64,000 nucleotides of DNA from Paenibacillus paridis (lineage in GTDB: Bacteria; Bacillota; Bacilli; Paenibacillales; Paenibacillaceae): contig NZ_VCIX01000092.1 of NCBI RefSeq assembly GCF_006345825.1, positions 1,302,001 to 1,366,000 of the forward strand, written 5' to 3'. The stretch's first letter is position 1; every line of letters starts with the position of its first letter. The notes beneath the pieces were generated by a model. It did not search any database and had not been told where the DNA came from. It saw only the letters and a program-made list of their open reading frames with translations. The position numbers were made by a program, and so were the translations under genes. Below, in pieces: positions 1-8,737 of the stretch.

Positions 1-299
1 GCGTGATTACAGTAGGTCCTCAATTGGAGAAAAAAATTGCCGAATCGGTGCAGCAGTCGGAGCAGGGGACCTACATTGCGCTCGACCCTGTATCTACTCA
101 GCAAATCTATCAAAAGCTAAACGAGCATGTTAATCGTCAAATCCAATCAGGTCAGCAGCCTGTTGTACTGGCATCACCGACCATTCGCATGTATTTGAGA
201 CAGATTGTCGAGAGAACCATGCAGGATGTTCCTGTCCTTTCCTACAGTGAGCTTGAACCGAACATTGAAGTTCAAAGCGTCGGGGTGGTGAATTTATGA
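1..299 (+). CDS. flhA: Flagellar export apparatus protein FlhA, C-terminal fragment
   Basis: Only the last ~98 codons are inside the window; the frame is open to the left edge. FlhA is the integral membrane export-gate protein of the flagellar type III secretion system, and its C-terminal cytoplasmic domain docks chaperones and substrates. The visible part has the family's C-terminal pattern, including VVLASPTIRMYLRQIVER and VPVLSYSELEPN near the end. The stop overlaps the flhF start in an ATGA junction at 296-299, indicating translational coupling. The call rests on the C-terminal motifs plus the flhF/flhG neighbours. Confidence 0.93.
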   Translation, partial: VITVGPQLEKKIAESVQQSEQGTYIALDPVSTQQIYQKLNEHVNRQIQSGQQPVVLASPTIRMYLRQIVERTMQDVPVLSYSELEPNIEVQSVGVVNL

Positions 300-1510
300 G
301 AGTAAAACGATATATAGTCAATGCCTTGCCCGAGGCAGTTTCTATGATCAGGACAGAGCTTGGCAAAGACGCCGTTATTTTGAATACAAAGGAAATTAAG
401 GTTGGCGGCTTTATGGGGATGTTTCGCAAGAAAAAGATGGAAGTGATTGCAGCTATCGAATCCAATCAGGCCAATCCACCATCGCAGCCGCAAAGGAACA
501 CGAATCCTCAAGTGGATGCAGCGGTTGAGAAAATCTTGCAAACGGCGCAGCGTGCTCCAGCAACTGCGGCCACAGCGGTAATGGAACCAAGCGTTGCTCA
601 GCCGATAAAGGAAAACCCAGCTAGAGTGGAACGCGAACAGTTCATTATTGATGAGATCCGTGATTTAAGGGAATACATGGTCAAACTATCCAAACAACAA
701 AGCAGCAATCATGCGATGAATGAGCATTTGATTTTGTTAAAGGATCATTTGATTGACCAAGAGATGGATGCGGAATGGATTGAACGTTTGGTTCAATCGA
801 TAATTGATAAACAAGCGGAAGAACGGGTTGAGCTTACCGGGGAACAGGTTTGGGGTATGGCTGAAGCTCAATTGGAGGAGTGGCTGCGCCCTTATGAAGG
901 AAGCGGCATCAGCAGCAATGCCAGGGTCGTTCATTTCGTTGGGCCAACCGGCGTAGGCAAAACTACGACTATTGCAAAGCTGGCAGCAGAGCAAACGATT
1001 AAAAATGGACGTAAGGTTGGCTTTATCACATCCGATACGTACAGAATTGCGGCCGTAGACCAGCTAAGAACATACGCGAACATTTTAAATGTACCGATTG
1101 AGGTCGTGTTTTCACAAATGGATTTGCCCAGAGCGTTCAAGCAGCTGGCGGAGCAGGAACTGATTTATATGGATACGGCAGGTCGGAATTTCAGAAGCGA
1201 ACTTCATGTATCCGAGGTAAACAGTTTGCTTCAAACGACTGAACCAAGCGAAACCATTCTTGTCCTAAGCATGACAGGGAAAACGCGCGATATGGCTGCA
1301 GTAGCCGATCAATTCAGCAAATATGGCGTTCGAAAGGTACTGTTTACAAAGCTTGATGAAACTTCGGTTTATGGAGCGATTTTCAACCTGATTATGAATT
1401 TCGAACTGCTGCCTACCTATTTGGCAAGTGGCCAAACGGTTCCGGATGACATAGAGAGGTTTCAAGTCAGGCCTTATGTTCAGAAGCTTCTTAGGAGCCA
1501 GAACCTATGA
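296..1510 (+). CDS. flhF: Flagellar SRP-type GTPase FlhF
   Basis: 404 aa. FlhF is a SIMIBI-class GTPase related to Ffh and FtsY that sets flagellar number and position together with FlhG. A variable N-terminal part (1-~205, with a Q/P/A-rich stretch around 60-110) precedes the NG domain. I see the P-loop GPTGVGKTT (~216-224), the G3 motif DTAGRN (~293) and the G4 motif TKLDET (~351). The start overlaps flhA by 4 bases and the stop overlaps flhG by 4 bases. Length is near the Bacillus homologue (~366 aa), with a somewhat longer linker. Confidence 0.96.
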   Translation: MRVKRYIVNALPEAVSMIRTELGKDAVILNTKEIKVGGFMGMFRKKKMEVIAAIESNQANPPSQPQRNTNPQVDAAVEKILQTAQRAPATAATAVMEPSVAQPIKENPARVEREQFIIDEIRDLREYMVKLSKQQSSNHAMNEHLILLKDHLIDQEMDAEWIERLVQSIIDKQAEERVELTGEQVWGMAEAQLEEWLRPYEGSGISSNARVVHFVGPTGVGKTTTIAKLAAEQTIKNGRKVGFITSDTYRIAAVDQLRTYANILNVPIEVVFSQMDLPRAFKQLAEQELIYMDTAGRNFRSELHVSEVNSLLQTTEPSETILVLSMTGKTRDMAAVADQFSKYGVRKVLFTKLDETSVYGAIFNLIMNFELLPTYLASGQTVPDDIERFQVRPYVQKLLRSQNL

Positions 1511-2376
1511 TGGACCAGGCCGAAGCATTACGAAATTTAGTTAAAAAACAGGAGCTCCAAAATGAAGGCCGCACGACGCGCGTTATAACCGTAACCAGCG
1601 GAAAGGGCGGCGTGGGCAAATCGAATTTCAGTCTTAATTTTGCCTTGGCGCTTCAGCGTCTGGGAAAAAAGGTTCTTGTATTCGATGCTGATATTGGGAT
1701 GGCCAATATTGATGTGCTGATGGGAGTTACCTCTACTTACAATCTATATCATTTGCTCAAGCAGGAAAAAACCATTTGGGAAATTGTCCAAGAAGGACCG
1801 GAGGGGTTGCATTTTATTGCAGGCGGCTCCGGATTTCGGGATTTAATGGACCTATCAGTAGAGCAGCTAGATCGTTTTGCTGAAGAAATAAGCAAGCTTC
1901 ACGGCCGATACGACATCATTTTATTCGATACGGGTGCCGGTCTCTCAAAGGAAACGGTGCGGTTCATTACCGCTGCACAAGAGACAATCGTAGTTACCAC
2001 CCCCGAGCCAACTTCCATTACGGATGCCTATGCCTTAATTAAAATGGTAAAAGGTATGGAAGTGGATGTTCAGTTTAAATTAATTGTCAATCGTGCTATG
2101 GATCATCGGGAAGGCAAGCAAACCGCAGAAAAAATCAGCATGGTTGCTGAACGGTTTCTGCATTCGGAATTGCCTCATTTGGGCATTTTACCTGACGACC
2201 CGAATGTATCCAAAGCGGTGAAGCGTCAAATCCCTTTTACAGTCGCCTATCCGGGAAGCGAAGCATCCGTTGCGATTGATCGAATCGCTAAGCACTTTCT
2301 GGAGATTGCGCAAGGCTCTGCAAATAGCAGTGGCATCAAAGGATTTTTGCACAAAATGTTCAGACTCTCAAGATAA
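1507..2376 (+). CDS. flhG: MinD/ParA-family ATPase FlhG (YlxH)
   Basis: 289 aa. FlhG is the partner ATPase of FlhF and regulates flagellar placement and number, cycling between membrane and cytosol in an ATP-dependent way. The deviant Walker A motif KGGVGKS is at residues 33-39, followed by the MinD-type DADIGMANIDVLMG segment. A basic/amphipathic C-terminal end (GFLHKMFRLSR) resembles a membrane-targeting helix. The N-terminal MDQAEALRNLV resembles the FlhF-activating DQAxxLR motif known in this family. Translation is coupled to flhF (ATGA). Confidence 0.95.
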   Translation: MMDQAEALRNLVKKQELQNEGRTTRVITVTSGKGGVGKSNFSLNFALALQRLGKKVLVFDADIGMANIDVLMGVTSTYNLYHLLKQEKTIWEIVQEGPEGLHFIAGGSGFRDLMDLSVEQLDRFAEEISKLHGRYDIILFDTGAGLSKETVRFITAAQETIVVTTPEPTSITDAYALIKMVKGMEVDVQFKLIVNRAMDHREGKQTAEKISMVAERFLHSELPHLGILPDDPNVSKAVKRQIPFTVAYPGSEASVAIDRIAKHFLEIAQGSANSSGIKGFLHKMFRLSR

Positions 2377-2402
2377 TCCTTTGGAAGTGAGGAGGAAATA
2401 AA

Positions 2403-3761
2403 ATGGCTCCTTATCGCATACTGGTTGTTGATGATTCCGGGTTTATGAGGAAAATCATAAGCGATTTAATTATTCAAGATCCTCAATTTACAATTGTAGC
2501 AACAGCAGTTAATGGTCAAGAAGCGGTAGAAGCGGTTCATAAATGGAAGCCGGATGCCGTTACGCTAGATTTGGAAATGCCATTGATGAACGGTATTGAA
2601 GCATTGCAAATCATTATGAGAGAGCTTCCTACGCCAGTAATCATGCTCTCAGGGATAAGTGAGGACAATACTCGTGAAACGATCAAAGCGCTGCAATTTG
2701 GCGCGTTCGACTTTATTAGGAAACCGTCAAGCGTAATCTCGAACGATATTCATCAGGTGGGCGACTTTTTGCTTGAAAAGCTGCGAATTGCCGTGATAAC
2801 TAAGCGATACCAGCCAATCATATCGATTAGCGAAAAATCTTCTGCTGTAATAGAAGAAATTGCTTCTGCTAAAGAATTGCCTGCAACTCCAAAACAAAAG
2901 ACAACATCGTATGTTGATCCATTGACGGCGAAAATAAAAGTTGATGGTAAAGATAGAAGCAAGCCGACCCTGCCTAAAGAAGGAAAGAAGCTCACTGAGC
3001 AAGCGGCAGATCCCTTACATAAAAAAATAACAGTAAAGAAGCCGGATGAAGCTTCAACGATTAACAAACAAACAGGAGAGTCCGCACAAAGCGTTTTGAA
3101 CAAGAAAACGCCAATGATACCTAAATTGGCGCCGGGAGAACCACCGGCTGTTCATAAAAAGGCAGCTACCGCTCCTACTGCAGCTTTTAAACACATCGTA
3201 GCCATTGGAACCTCAACGGGCGGACCAAGAGCGCTTCATGAAGTCATTACTTCGCTGCCAGCAGATTTTCCAGCACCTGTGCTCATCGTTCAGCATATGC
3301 CTCCTAAATTCACCAAATCGCTTGCTCAGCGGTTAGATAGCTTTAGCGAACTTCGAGTCGTGGAAGCAGAGCAGGGGGAACGAGTGTCAGCTGGGGTTGT
3401 CTATATAGCACCTGGGGGGTACCACATGGAGCTCTCAAAGGATACTGCAGGCTATTCGGTTCTTTTGACCGAGCAGCCACAACGAAACGGACATCGTCCT
3501 TCGGTTGACGTGCTTTTTGAATCGATATCCCCTTTTCGTGAGTTGAAGCGTCACGCGGTTATCATGACGGGGATGGGAAGTGATGGCGCCAAAGGCATGA
3601 AGCTTCTTGCTGAATGTGGAATTGAGACCACGATTGCCGAGGCCGAGGAAACCTGCGTCGTATATGGCATGCCGAGATCTGCCGTTGAAGCCGGTTGTGT
3701 GAATAAAGTATTGCCGCTGCAGCACATTGCTCCGCAACTTGTGCAAGCAGTGATGAAATAG
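2403..3761 (+). CDS. cheB: Chemotaxis response regulator methylesterase/deamidase CheB
   Basis: 452 aa. CheB removes methyl groups from, and deamidates, chemoreceptors for adaptation. The receiver domain (1-~125) has the acidic pair D10-D11, phosphoacceptor D56 and the conserved Lys in RKPSS. The esterase domain (~262-452) has the catalytic Ser in GTSTGGP, His in VQHMPP and Asp in MTGMGSDG. The linker (~130 residues, lysine/threonine-rich) is unusually long; typical CheB is ~350 aa. It contains two similar segments, DPLTAKIKV and DPLHKKITV. The start has a strong ribosome binding site (GAGGAGG). Confidence 0.96.
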   Translation: MAPYRILVVDDSGFMRKIISDLIIQDPQFTIVATAVNGQEAVEAVHKWKPDAVTLDLEMPLMNGIEALQIIMRELPTPVIMLSGISEDNTRETIKALQFGAFDFIRKPSSVISNDIHQVGDFLLEKLRIAVITKRYQPIISISEKSSAVIEEIASAKELPATPKQKTTSYVDPLTAKIKVDGKDRSKPTLPKEGKKLTEQAADPLHKKITVKKPDEASTINKQTGESAQSVLNKKTPMIPKLAPGEPPAVHKKAATAPTAAFKHIVAIGTSTGGPRALHEVITSLPADFPAPVLIVQHMPPKFTKSLAQRLDSFSELRVVEAEQGERVSAGVVYIAPGGYHMELSKDTAGYSVLLTEQPQRNGHRPSVDVLFESISPFRELKRHAVIMTGMGSDGAKGMKLLAECGIETTIAEAEETCVVYGMPRSAVEAGCVNKVLPLQHIAPQLVQAVMK

Positions 3762-3803
3762 ATTGGACAAGCGCTTAAACATACTAACAGGAGGTGCTCG
3801 AAA

Positions 3804-5897
3804 ATGGATATGAATGCCTATTTATCGATGTTTATTGATGAATCTAATGATCACTTGCAAGCATTAAATGAAAATTTGCTGCGGCTGGAAGGCGAACCTG
3901 AGGAACTCAGTATCGTTCAAGATATATTCCGTTCAGCTCATACGCTGAAAGGGATGTCCGCCACGATGGGCTTCGAGGATTTGGCTGCGTTGACGCATGA
4001 AATGGAAAACGTGCTGGATCTTGTTCGCAATAGCAAGCTTAAGATGGATAGCTTTATATTTGATACCTTGTTCAAAGGGCTTGATGCTCTAGAAGCTATG
4101 GTACAGGATATTGTGGGGGGCGGAACAGGGAAAGCAGACGTAACGTCGATTGTCGCTTCCTTGCAAGTAATACTGAAAAGCGATTATAGCGCAGGAAAAG
4201 CGCTTGAAACGCCTACAGTAGCTGCTAGCTCATCTGGAACCGCATCATCTAGCGCATCAGGGGCGATGCTGCTGGATGAATTCCAATCATCCATTTTGTT
4301 GCAATCCGTAGAATCTGGACATAACGTTTTTCACATCCAAATCTCGATTCGTGAGAATTGCTTGTTGAAGGCTGTTCGTGCCTACATGGTCTTTGATCTG
4401 CTCGAGCGAAATGGAGAAGTGATTAAATCCGATCCTTCCGTGCAAGACATTGAGCAGGAAAAATTCGATTTTACCTTTACAGTATTTACGATCTGTCGTC
4501 TTGGTCAGGAAGATCTCCAAACGCAGTTGCTTAACATCTCTGAAATCGAAGCAGCGGTCGTTACCTTGCTCGATGCAGAGTCGTTAGCTGTGCTTAGCCA
4601 ATCGAACGCAGCCGCAGCTGTTGAGGTTGAGGTGCCTGAGCAGTCACCAGCATTACCGGCTCAGACTGCGCCTAAAGCGGATACCCCGCGCGAGGTTGCG
4701 CCAAGCAAAGCGGCAGCGCCTGCTGTGCAAGCAGCTCCAGCGAACGTATCCAGAACGATTCGTGTGGACATCGAGCGCTTGGATACGCTGATGAATTTGT
4801 TCAGTGAATTGCTGATTGACCGCGTAAGGCTTGAACAGCTATCCAGCGAAATTAAACGGAATGACTTAACGGAAACCGTTGAGCATATGACACGGGTGAG
4901 CTCGGATCTGCAAAGCATTGTTCTCAAGCTTCGGATGGTGCCAGTAGATTCGGTATTTAATCGATTCCCACGGATGATCAGAGATCTGGCCAAGTCGCTG
5001 GATAAGAAAATCGATTTGGTGATTACCGGCGCTGATACTGAACTTGACCGCACGGTTATCGATGAAATTGGAGATCCGCTTGTTCACTTGCTGCGCAATT
5101 CCGTTGACCATGGAATCGAGACACAGGAAGAGCGAATTGCAGCAGGCAAACCGGAGACGGGAACCATTCACCTACGTGCTTTCCATAGCGGGAATCATGT
5201 TTTCATTGAAGTTGAGGAAGACGGTCGTGGCATCCACCATGAGCGCGTACTCAAAACCGCGATCAAAAACGGCGTTGTCACAGAGGAGCAAGCGAAGCTG
5301 CTTTCACCTGACGAAATCAATATGTTGATCTTTGCTGCAGGCTTTAGTACCGCCGATAAAATATCCGACATTTCGGGACGAGGCGTTGGCCTTGACGTTG
5401 TTCGGTCTAAAATCACGTCACTAGGCGGTAATGTAACGATTGATTCTGCTTTCGGCAGAGGCACGAAGTTCTCTGTACAGCTGCCGTTGACGCTTTCCAT
5501 TATATCAGCAATGCTAATTAAGCTTGGCTCTGAGAAATATGCGATACCATTAACTTCGATTGTTGAAACTGGTATTATCCGCAAGGAGCAAATTTTGCAT
5601 GTGCATGGCAATCAGATGATTGAATTCAGAAATGTAATTATTCCGCTCGTATCCTTAAGCAAAGTACTGGATTCACCTGACTTCAATGAAAATGAAGAGC
5701 AGGAAACTGAAATCGTAGTCGTTCGCAAAGGTGAAAAGTGGGCTGCGGTTATGGTTGACGAATTCATTGGCCAAAGCGAAATCGTGTTGAAAACGTTAGG
5801 TAAATACTTAACGAACGTTGAAGCGGTGTCTGGCGCTACGATACTTGGAGACGGTTATGTCGCATTGATTATAGATCCGAATGCATTAATCAAATAA
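3804..5897 (+). CDS. cheA: Chemotaxis histidine kinase CheA
   Basis: 697 aa. CheA autophosphorylates in receptor arrays and donates phosphate to CheY and CheB. The P1 HPt domain carries the H-box SAHTLKG with phospho-His at residue 46. A P2-like segment follows at ~155-262, then an A/P-rich linker. The P3 dimerisation and P4 HATPase regions start ~314, with the N-box HLLRNSVDHGIE and G-boxes EEDGRG and SDISGRGVGLDVV. The P5 CheW-like domain occupies the last ~140 residues. The order cheB-cheA-cheW-cheC-cheD is the B. subtilis fla/che order. The ribosome binding site is AGGAGGTG. Confidence 0.97.
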   Translation: MDMNAYLSMFIDESNDHLQALNENLLRLEGEPEELSIVQDIFRSAHTLKGMSATMGFEDLAALTHEMENVLDLVRNSKLKMDSFIFDTLFKGLDALEAMVQDIVGGGTGKADVTSIVASLQVILKSDYSAGKALETPTVAASSSGTASSSASGAMLLDEFQSSILLQSVESGHNVFHIQISIRENCLLKAVRAYMVFDLLERNGEVIKSDPSVQDIEQEKFDFTFTVFTICRLGQEDLQTQLLNISEIEAAVVTLLDAESLAVLSQSNAAAAVEVEVPEQSPALPAQTAPKADTPREVAPSKAAAPAVQAAPANVSRTIRVDIERLDTLMNLFSELLIDRVRLEQLSSEIKRNDLTETVEHMTRVSSDLQSIVLKLRMVPVDSVFNRFPRMIRDLAKSLDKKIDLVITGADTELDRTVIDEIGDPLVHLLRNSVDHGIETQEERIAAGKPETGTIHLRAFHSGNHVFIEVEEDGRGIHHERVLKTAIKNGVVTEEQAKLLSPDEINMLIFAAGFSTADKISDISGRGVGLDVVRSKITSLGGNVTIDSAFGRGTKFSVQLPLTLSIISAMLIKLGSEKYAIPLTSIVETGIIRKEQILHVHGNQMIEFRNVIIPLVSLSKVLDSPDFNENEEQETEIVVVRKGEKWAAVMVDEFIGQSEIVLKTLGKYLTNVEAVSGATILGDGYVALIIDPNALIK

Positions 5898-5911
5898 AGG
5901 GGGCTTTTACG

Positions 5912-6373
5912 ATGGGAGAAGAATTAAAAGTTATCGTGTTCGCGCTCGGCAACGAAGAGTACGGAATTGAAGTAGACAAGGTTCGCACGATTGAAAGATT
6001 ATCTCCGATTACACGCGTACCAAAAACAGCAACATTCATAAAAGGTGTCATTAATTTGCGCGGTGTTGTCGTACCGGTCATTGATTTGCGCGGCCGTTTT
6101 AATCTGACAGAAACGACTCCAACAGAAAATTCGAGAATTATCGTCGTAGCGGTGGCTGACATTGAGGTTGGATTTATCGTTGACTCTGCAAATGATGTTA
6201 TTGATATCGACACCGATACGATCGATTTGCCGCCTGAGATTGTTGGGGGCATTAAAGCCAAATATTTAAGGGGCATTGCAAAGCTTGGTGAAGGTCGACT
6301 TCTCATCATGCTCAATTTGTCTGAAGTATTGAACAAAAACGAAATTATCCAAATCGAGCAGTTAGAGGTATAG
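5912..6373 (+). CDS. cheW: Chemotaxis coupling protein CheW
   Basis: 153 aa, a single CheW domain. It couples chemoreceptors to CheA. Family hallmarks seen: an N-terminal FALGNEEYGIEVDKVRTIE beta-strand module, the VINLRG(V)VVPVIDLRGRF motif around residues 48-66, and the C-terminal LNLSEVL. It lies 14 bases after cheA and 3 bases before the cheC GTG start. Confidence 0.97.
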   Translation: MGEELKVIVFALGNEEYGIEVDKVRTIERLSPITRVPKTATFIKGVINLRGVVVPVIDLRGRFNLTETTPTENSRIIVVAVADIEVGFIVDSANDVIDIDTDTIDLPPEIVGGIKAKYLRGIAKLGEGRLLIMLNLSEVLNKNEIIQIEQLEV

Positions 6374-6376
6374 AGC

Positions 6377-6997
6377 GTGAGTCTTTTTAGCCGCTTTGAA
6401 GCTTTTGAGCTTGATGTTTTGAAAGAAGTCGGCAATATTGGCGCGGGTAATGCAGCAACCGCATTATCTCGCTTGTTAGACAAACCCGTAGATATGGCAG
6501 TACCCAAAGTTAGTTTGCTACCATTTGAAGAGGTTGCTGAGCGTGTCGGCGGTTCTGAGCAAATCGTAATCGCCGTGTTCCTTCGCGTAGAAGGGGAAGC
6601 GCCAGGCAATATGTTTTTTATTATTGAAGAAGAATCAGCAAAACGAATTTTGAGGCAGTTGCTTTCTATTAACGCGGAAGAACATGAAGGCTATACAGAA
6701 ATGGAGCTTTCTGCCCTTTGTGAAATTGGCAATATCTTAGCTGGCTCTTATTTGTCTTCATTGGCTGATTTTACGCATTTATCGATGGCTCCATCCGTTC
6801 CAGCTGTAGCAGTAGACATGGCAGGCGCAATCCTTAGCTATGGTTTAATGCAGTACGGGGAGATGGGAGACTCGGCCCTACTTATTGAAACGACCTTTCT
6901 AGAGGATTGTCAATCGCTTGAAGGACATTTTTTCCTCATTCCGGACCCGGAGTCGTTTGAAAAAATATTCAGGGCTTTGGGAGTCGTTAGCGAATGA
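6377..6997 (+). CDS. cheC: CheY-P phosphatase CheC
   Basis: 206 aa with a GTG start right after cheW. CheC dephosphorylates CheY-P and is stimulated by CheD binding. Both phosphatase signatures of the form (D/S)xxxExxN are present: DVLKEVGN near the N-terminus and SALCEIGN around residue 115. This two-site pattern separates CheC from CheX. The stop overlaps the cheD start (ATGA at 6994), matching the known CheC-CheD partnership. Confidence 0.95.
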   Translation: MSLFSRFEAFELDVLKEVGNIGAGNAATALSRLLDKPVDMAVPKVSLLPFEEVAERVGGSEQIVIAVFLRVEGEAPGNMFFIIEEESAKRILRQLLSINAEEHEGYTEMELSALCEIGNILAGSYLSSLADFTHLSMAPSVPAVAVDMAGAILSYGLMQYGEMGDSALLIETTFLEDCQSLEGHFFLIPDPESFEKIFRALGVVSE

Positions 6998-7488
6998 TAC
7001 AACAAAATTTGGTCAAAGTAGGCATGGCAGATTTAAATATCGCAACAGATGGAGCAATACTTAAAACAACCGGCTTGGGATCATGCGTAGGGCTTACCCT
7101 TTATGACCCGGTTCGAAAAATTGCCGGTATGGCACATGTCATGCTGCCGTCTTCAGAAATTGCCCGTGAGACCAAAATGAATTTGGCCAAATATGCCGAC
7201 ACCGCAATCCCCGAGCTGCTAGATCGTATGATAGCAGCCGGTGCTTACATCGAACGGATGAAAGCGAAGATGGCTGGCGGTGCACAAATGTTTGCCATGT
7301 CGGGCCATACGGATTCCTTGAGAATAGGTCCGCGCAATGTAGAATCATGTACAGCGATGCTGTTGAGATTTAAAATTCCGATCTTGTCTCAGGATACGGG
7401 AGGAAGCTTTGGCCGGACGATTGAGTTTGACAGTGTTAGCGGTACATTATCGATAAGAAGTGTTCAGTTTGGAACAAAGGAGATTTGA
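6994..7488 (+). CDS. cheD: Chemoreceptor glutamine deamidase CheD
   Basis: 164 aa. CheD deamidates receptor glutamines and, when bound to CheC, raises its phosphatase activity. The catalytic Cys is in the signature GLGSCVGL; the conserved His follows in GMAHVMLP. The upstream Thr of the Cys-His-Thr triad lies in KTTGLGS. The GGAQMF segment and the C-terminal GGSFGRTIEFD block fit the family. It is translationally coupled to cheC. Confidence 0.95.
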   Translation: MIQQNLVKVGMADLNIATDGAILKTTGLGSCVGLTLYDPVRKIAGMAHVMLPSSEIARETKMNLAKYADTAIPELLDRMIAAGAYIERMKAKMAGGAQMFAMSGHTDSLRIGPRNVESCTAMLLRFKIPILSQDTGGSFGRTIEFDSVSGTLSIRSVQFGTKEI

Positions 7489-7489
7489 T

Positions 7490-7933
7490 ATGCTGGGAAC
7501 GTGGCGATGGAATGTCGTATTTGGAATATTAGGCACCGTGCTGACGGTAGCTTTCTCAATCGGCAACAATCCGATTACAGTTATGCTGCTTAGGAGTATG
7601 TATGCTTTCATCGCTTTTTTTGTTCTTGCGTATGGAGTAAGGGGCTTATTAGCATACATTCTTGTCCCTCCTTCACTGGTAGGGGAGCTTCCAGAAGCGA
7701 TGCACGAGGAAGGAAAGGGCGCTCAGTTCGATCTTAAAACCCCGGACGAGGCGCAGGAATTAAACGATTTATTGAAGTCGCAAATGCAAGAAGGCACATC
7801 AACGTCGTCTGCAGCTTCATTTTCTAATGAAGAAAAAGATTTTCGGCCGTTAACTCCTCCACAATTATTATCTACTAAAAATACACAGCCTGAAGAATTG
7901 GTTAAAGCCATTCGTCACCTGACAGGAGAGTGA
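7490..7933 (+). CDS. Small membrane protein of unknown function between cheD and sigD
   Basis: 147 aa from the ATG at 7490, chosen because AAAGGAG ends 6 bases upstream; the frame is open further upstream inside cheD. Two hydrophobic segments (about residues 5-24 and 30-58) suggest two transmembrane helices. They are followed by a ~90-residue soluble, acidic, serine-rich tail ending in PEELVKAIRHLTGE. I do not recognise a domain. B. subtilis has no gene at this position (cheD is followed directly by sigD). Placement 2 bases after cheD and 4 before sigD suggests a role tied to motility. Confidence 0.7.
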   Translation: MLGTWRWNVVFGILGTVLTVAFSIGNNPITVMLLRSMYAFIAFFVLAYGVRGLLAYILVPPSLVGELPEAMHEEGKGAQFDLKTPDEAQELNDLLKSQMQEGTSTSSAASFSNEEKDFRPLTPPQLLSTKNTQPEELVKAIRHLTGE

Positions 7934-7937
7934 GTCG

Positions 7938-8723
7938 ATGATTGAGCACAAAACCCCTCATCTGACAAACTTGCAGATGTGGCAAGCCTGGAGAGAACAA
8001 GGCGAGTTGGAAGCGAAGAAGAAACTGATCGAGCAGTACTTGCCGCTCGTTGATTATGTCACGAATCGCATGGCGATCGGCCTTCCAAAAAACGTAATCA
8101 AGGACGATCTTGCGAGCAACGGCGTAATGGGATTGATTGATGCGATCGAGAAATTCGATTATGGCCGGGGTTTGCAATTTGAAACCTATGCTTCATGGCG
8201 CATTCGAGGAGCCATTATTGACGGTTTGCGGCAGGGAGATTGGGTACCCCGATCTGTGCGTGAAAAAGCAAAAAAAGTGGAAGAAGCTTACCAGCATTTG
8301 GAGCAGCAGTATTTACGATCGGTTACGGACGCCGAGATTAGCCGTTATCTGGATGTTTCCGAGAAAGAATTTATATCAATGCTGCAAGATATAGCAGTCA
8401 CTACCGTTTGCTCGCTGGAAGACCCGATTCGCGATGAAGAATCAGAGACTAGAATGTCGTTGCTCGTGGACGATAAAGCGAAAAACCCGGATCATAAAGT
8501 ACATGAATTTTATTTAAAAGAATCATTAGTAAAAGGAATTGATCAGCTCACGGAAAAGGAACGTACGGTGGTTTCCTTGTTCTATTACGAAGAATTATCA
8601 TTAAGTGAAATTGCAGAAGTAATGTCACTCTCACCTTCGAGAATTTCCCAGCTGCACTCGAAAGCGATTTTAAGGCTAAGAGGAGCTTTGGCTAAGCATA
8701 AAGATCAACTTATGGAGCATTAG
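7938..8723 (+). CDS. sigD: RNA polymerase sigma factor SigD/FliA (sigma-28)
   Basis: 261 aa. Directs transcription of late flagellar, chemotaxis and autolysin genes. Region 2 is well conserved (DLASNGVMGLIDAIEKFD, then FETYASWRIRGAIIDGLR), as is the 2-3 junction DWVPRSVR. Region 4 contains LTEKERTVVSLFYYEELSLSEI and the helix-turn-helix MSLSPSRISQLHSKAI. GGAGAGTGAG precedes the ATG. It sits in the fla/che operon as in Bacillus. Confidence 0.96.
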   Translation: MIEHKTPHLTNLQMWQAWREQGELEAKKKLIEQYLPLVDYVTNRMAIGLPKNVIKDDLASNGVMGLIDAIEKFDYGRGLQFETYASWRIRGAIIDGLRQGDWVPRSVREKAKKVEEAYQHLEQQYLRSVTDAEISRYLDVSEKEFISMLQDIAVTTVCSLEDPIRDEESETRMSLLVDDKAKNPDHKVHEFYLKESLVKGIDQLTEKERTVVSLFYYEELSLSEIAEVMSLSPSRISQLHSKAILRLRGALAKHKDQLMEH

Positions 8724-8737
8724 AGAGGGGGGTTAAG

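Noticed and set aside
5890-6609. Long open frame on the minus strand opposite cheW/cheC
   Set aside because: It is antisense to two clearly conserved genes, has no ribosome binding site or family resemblance, and is serine/threonine-rich as expected from the complement of coding sequence.
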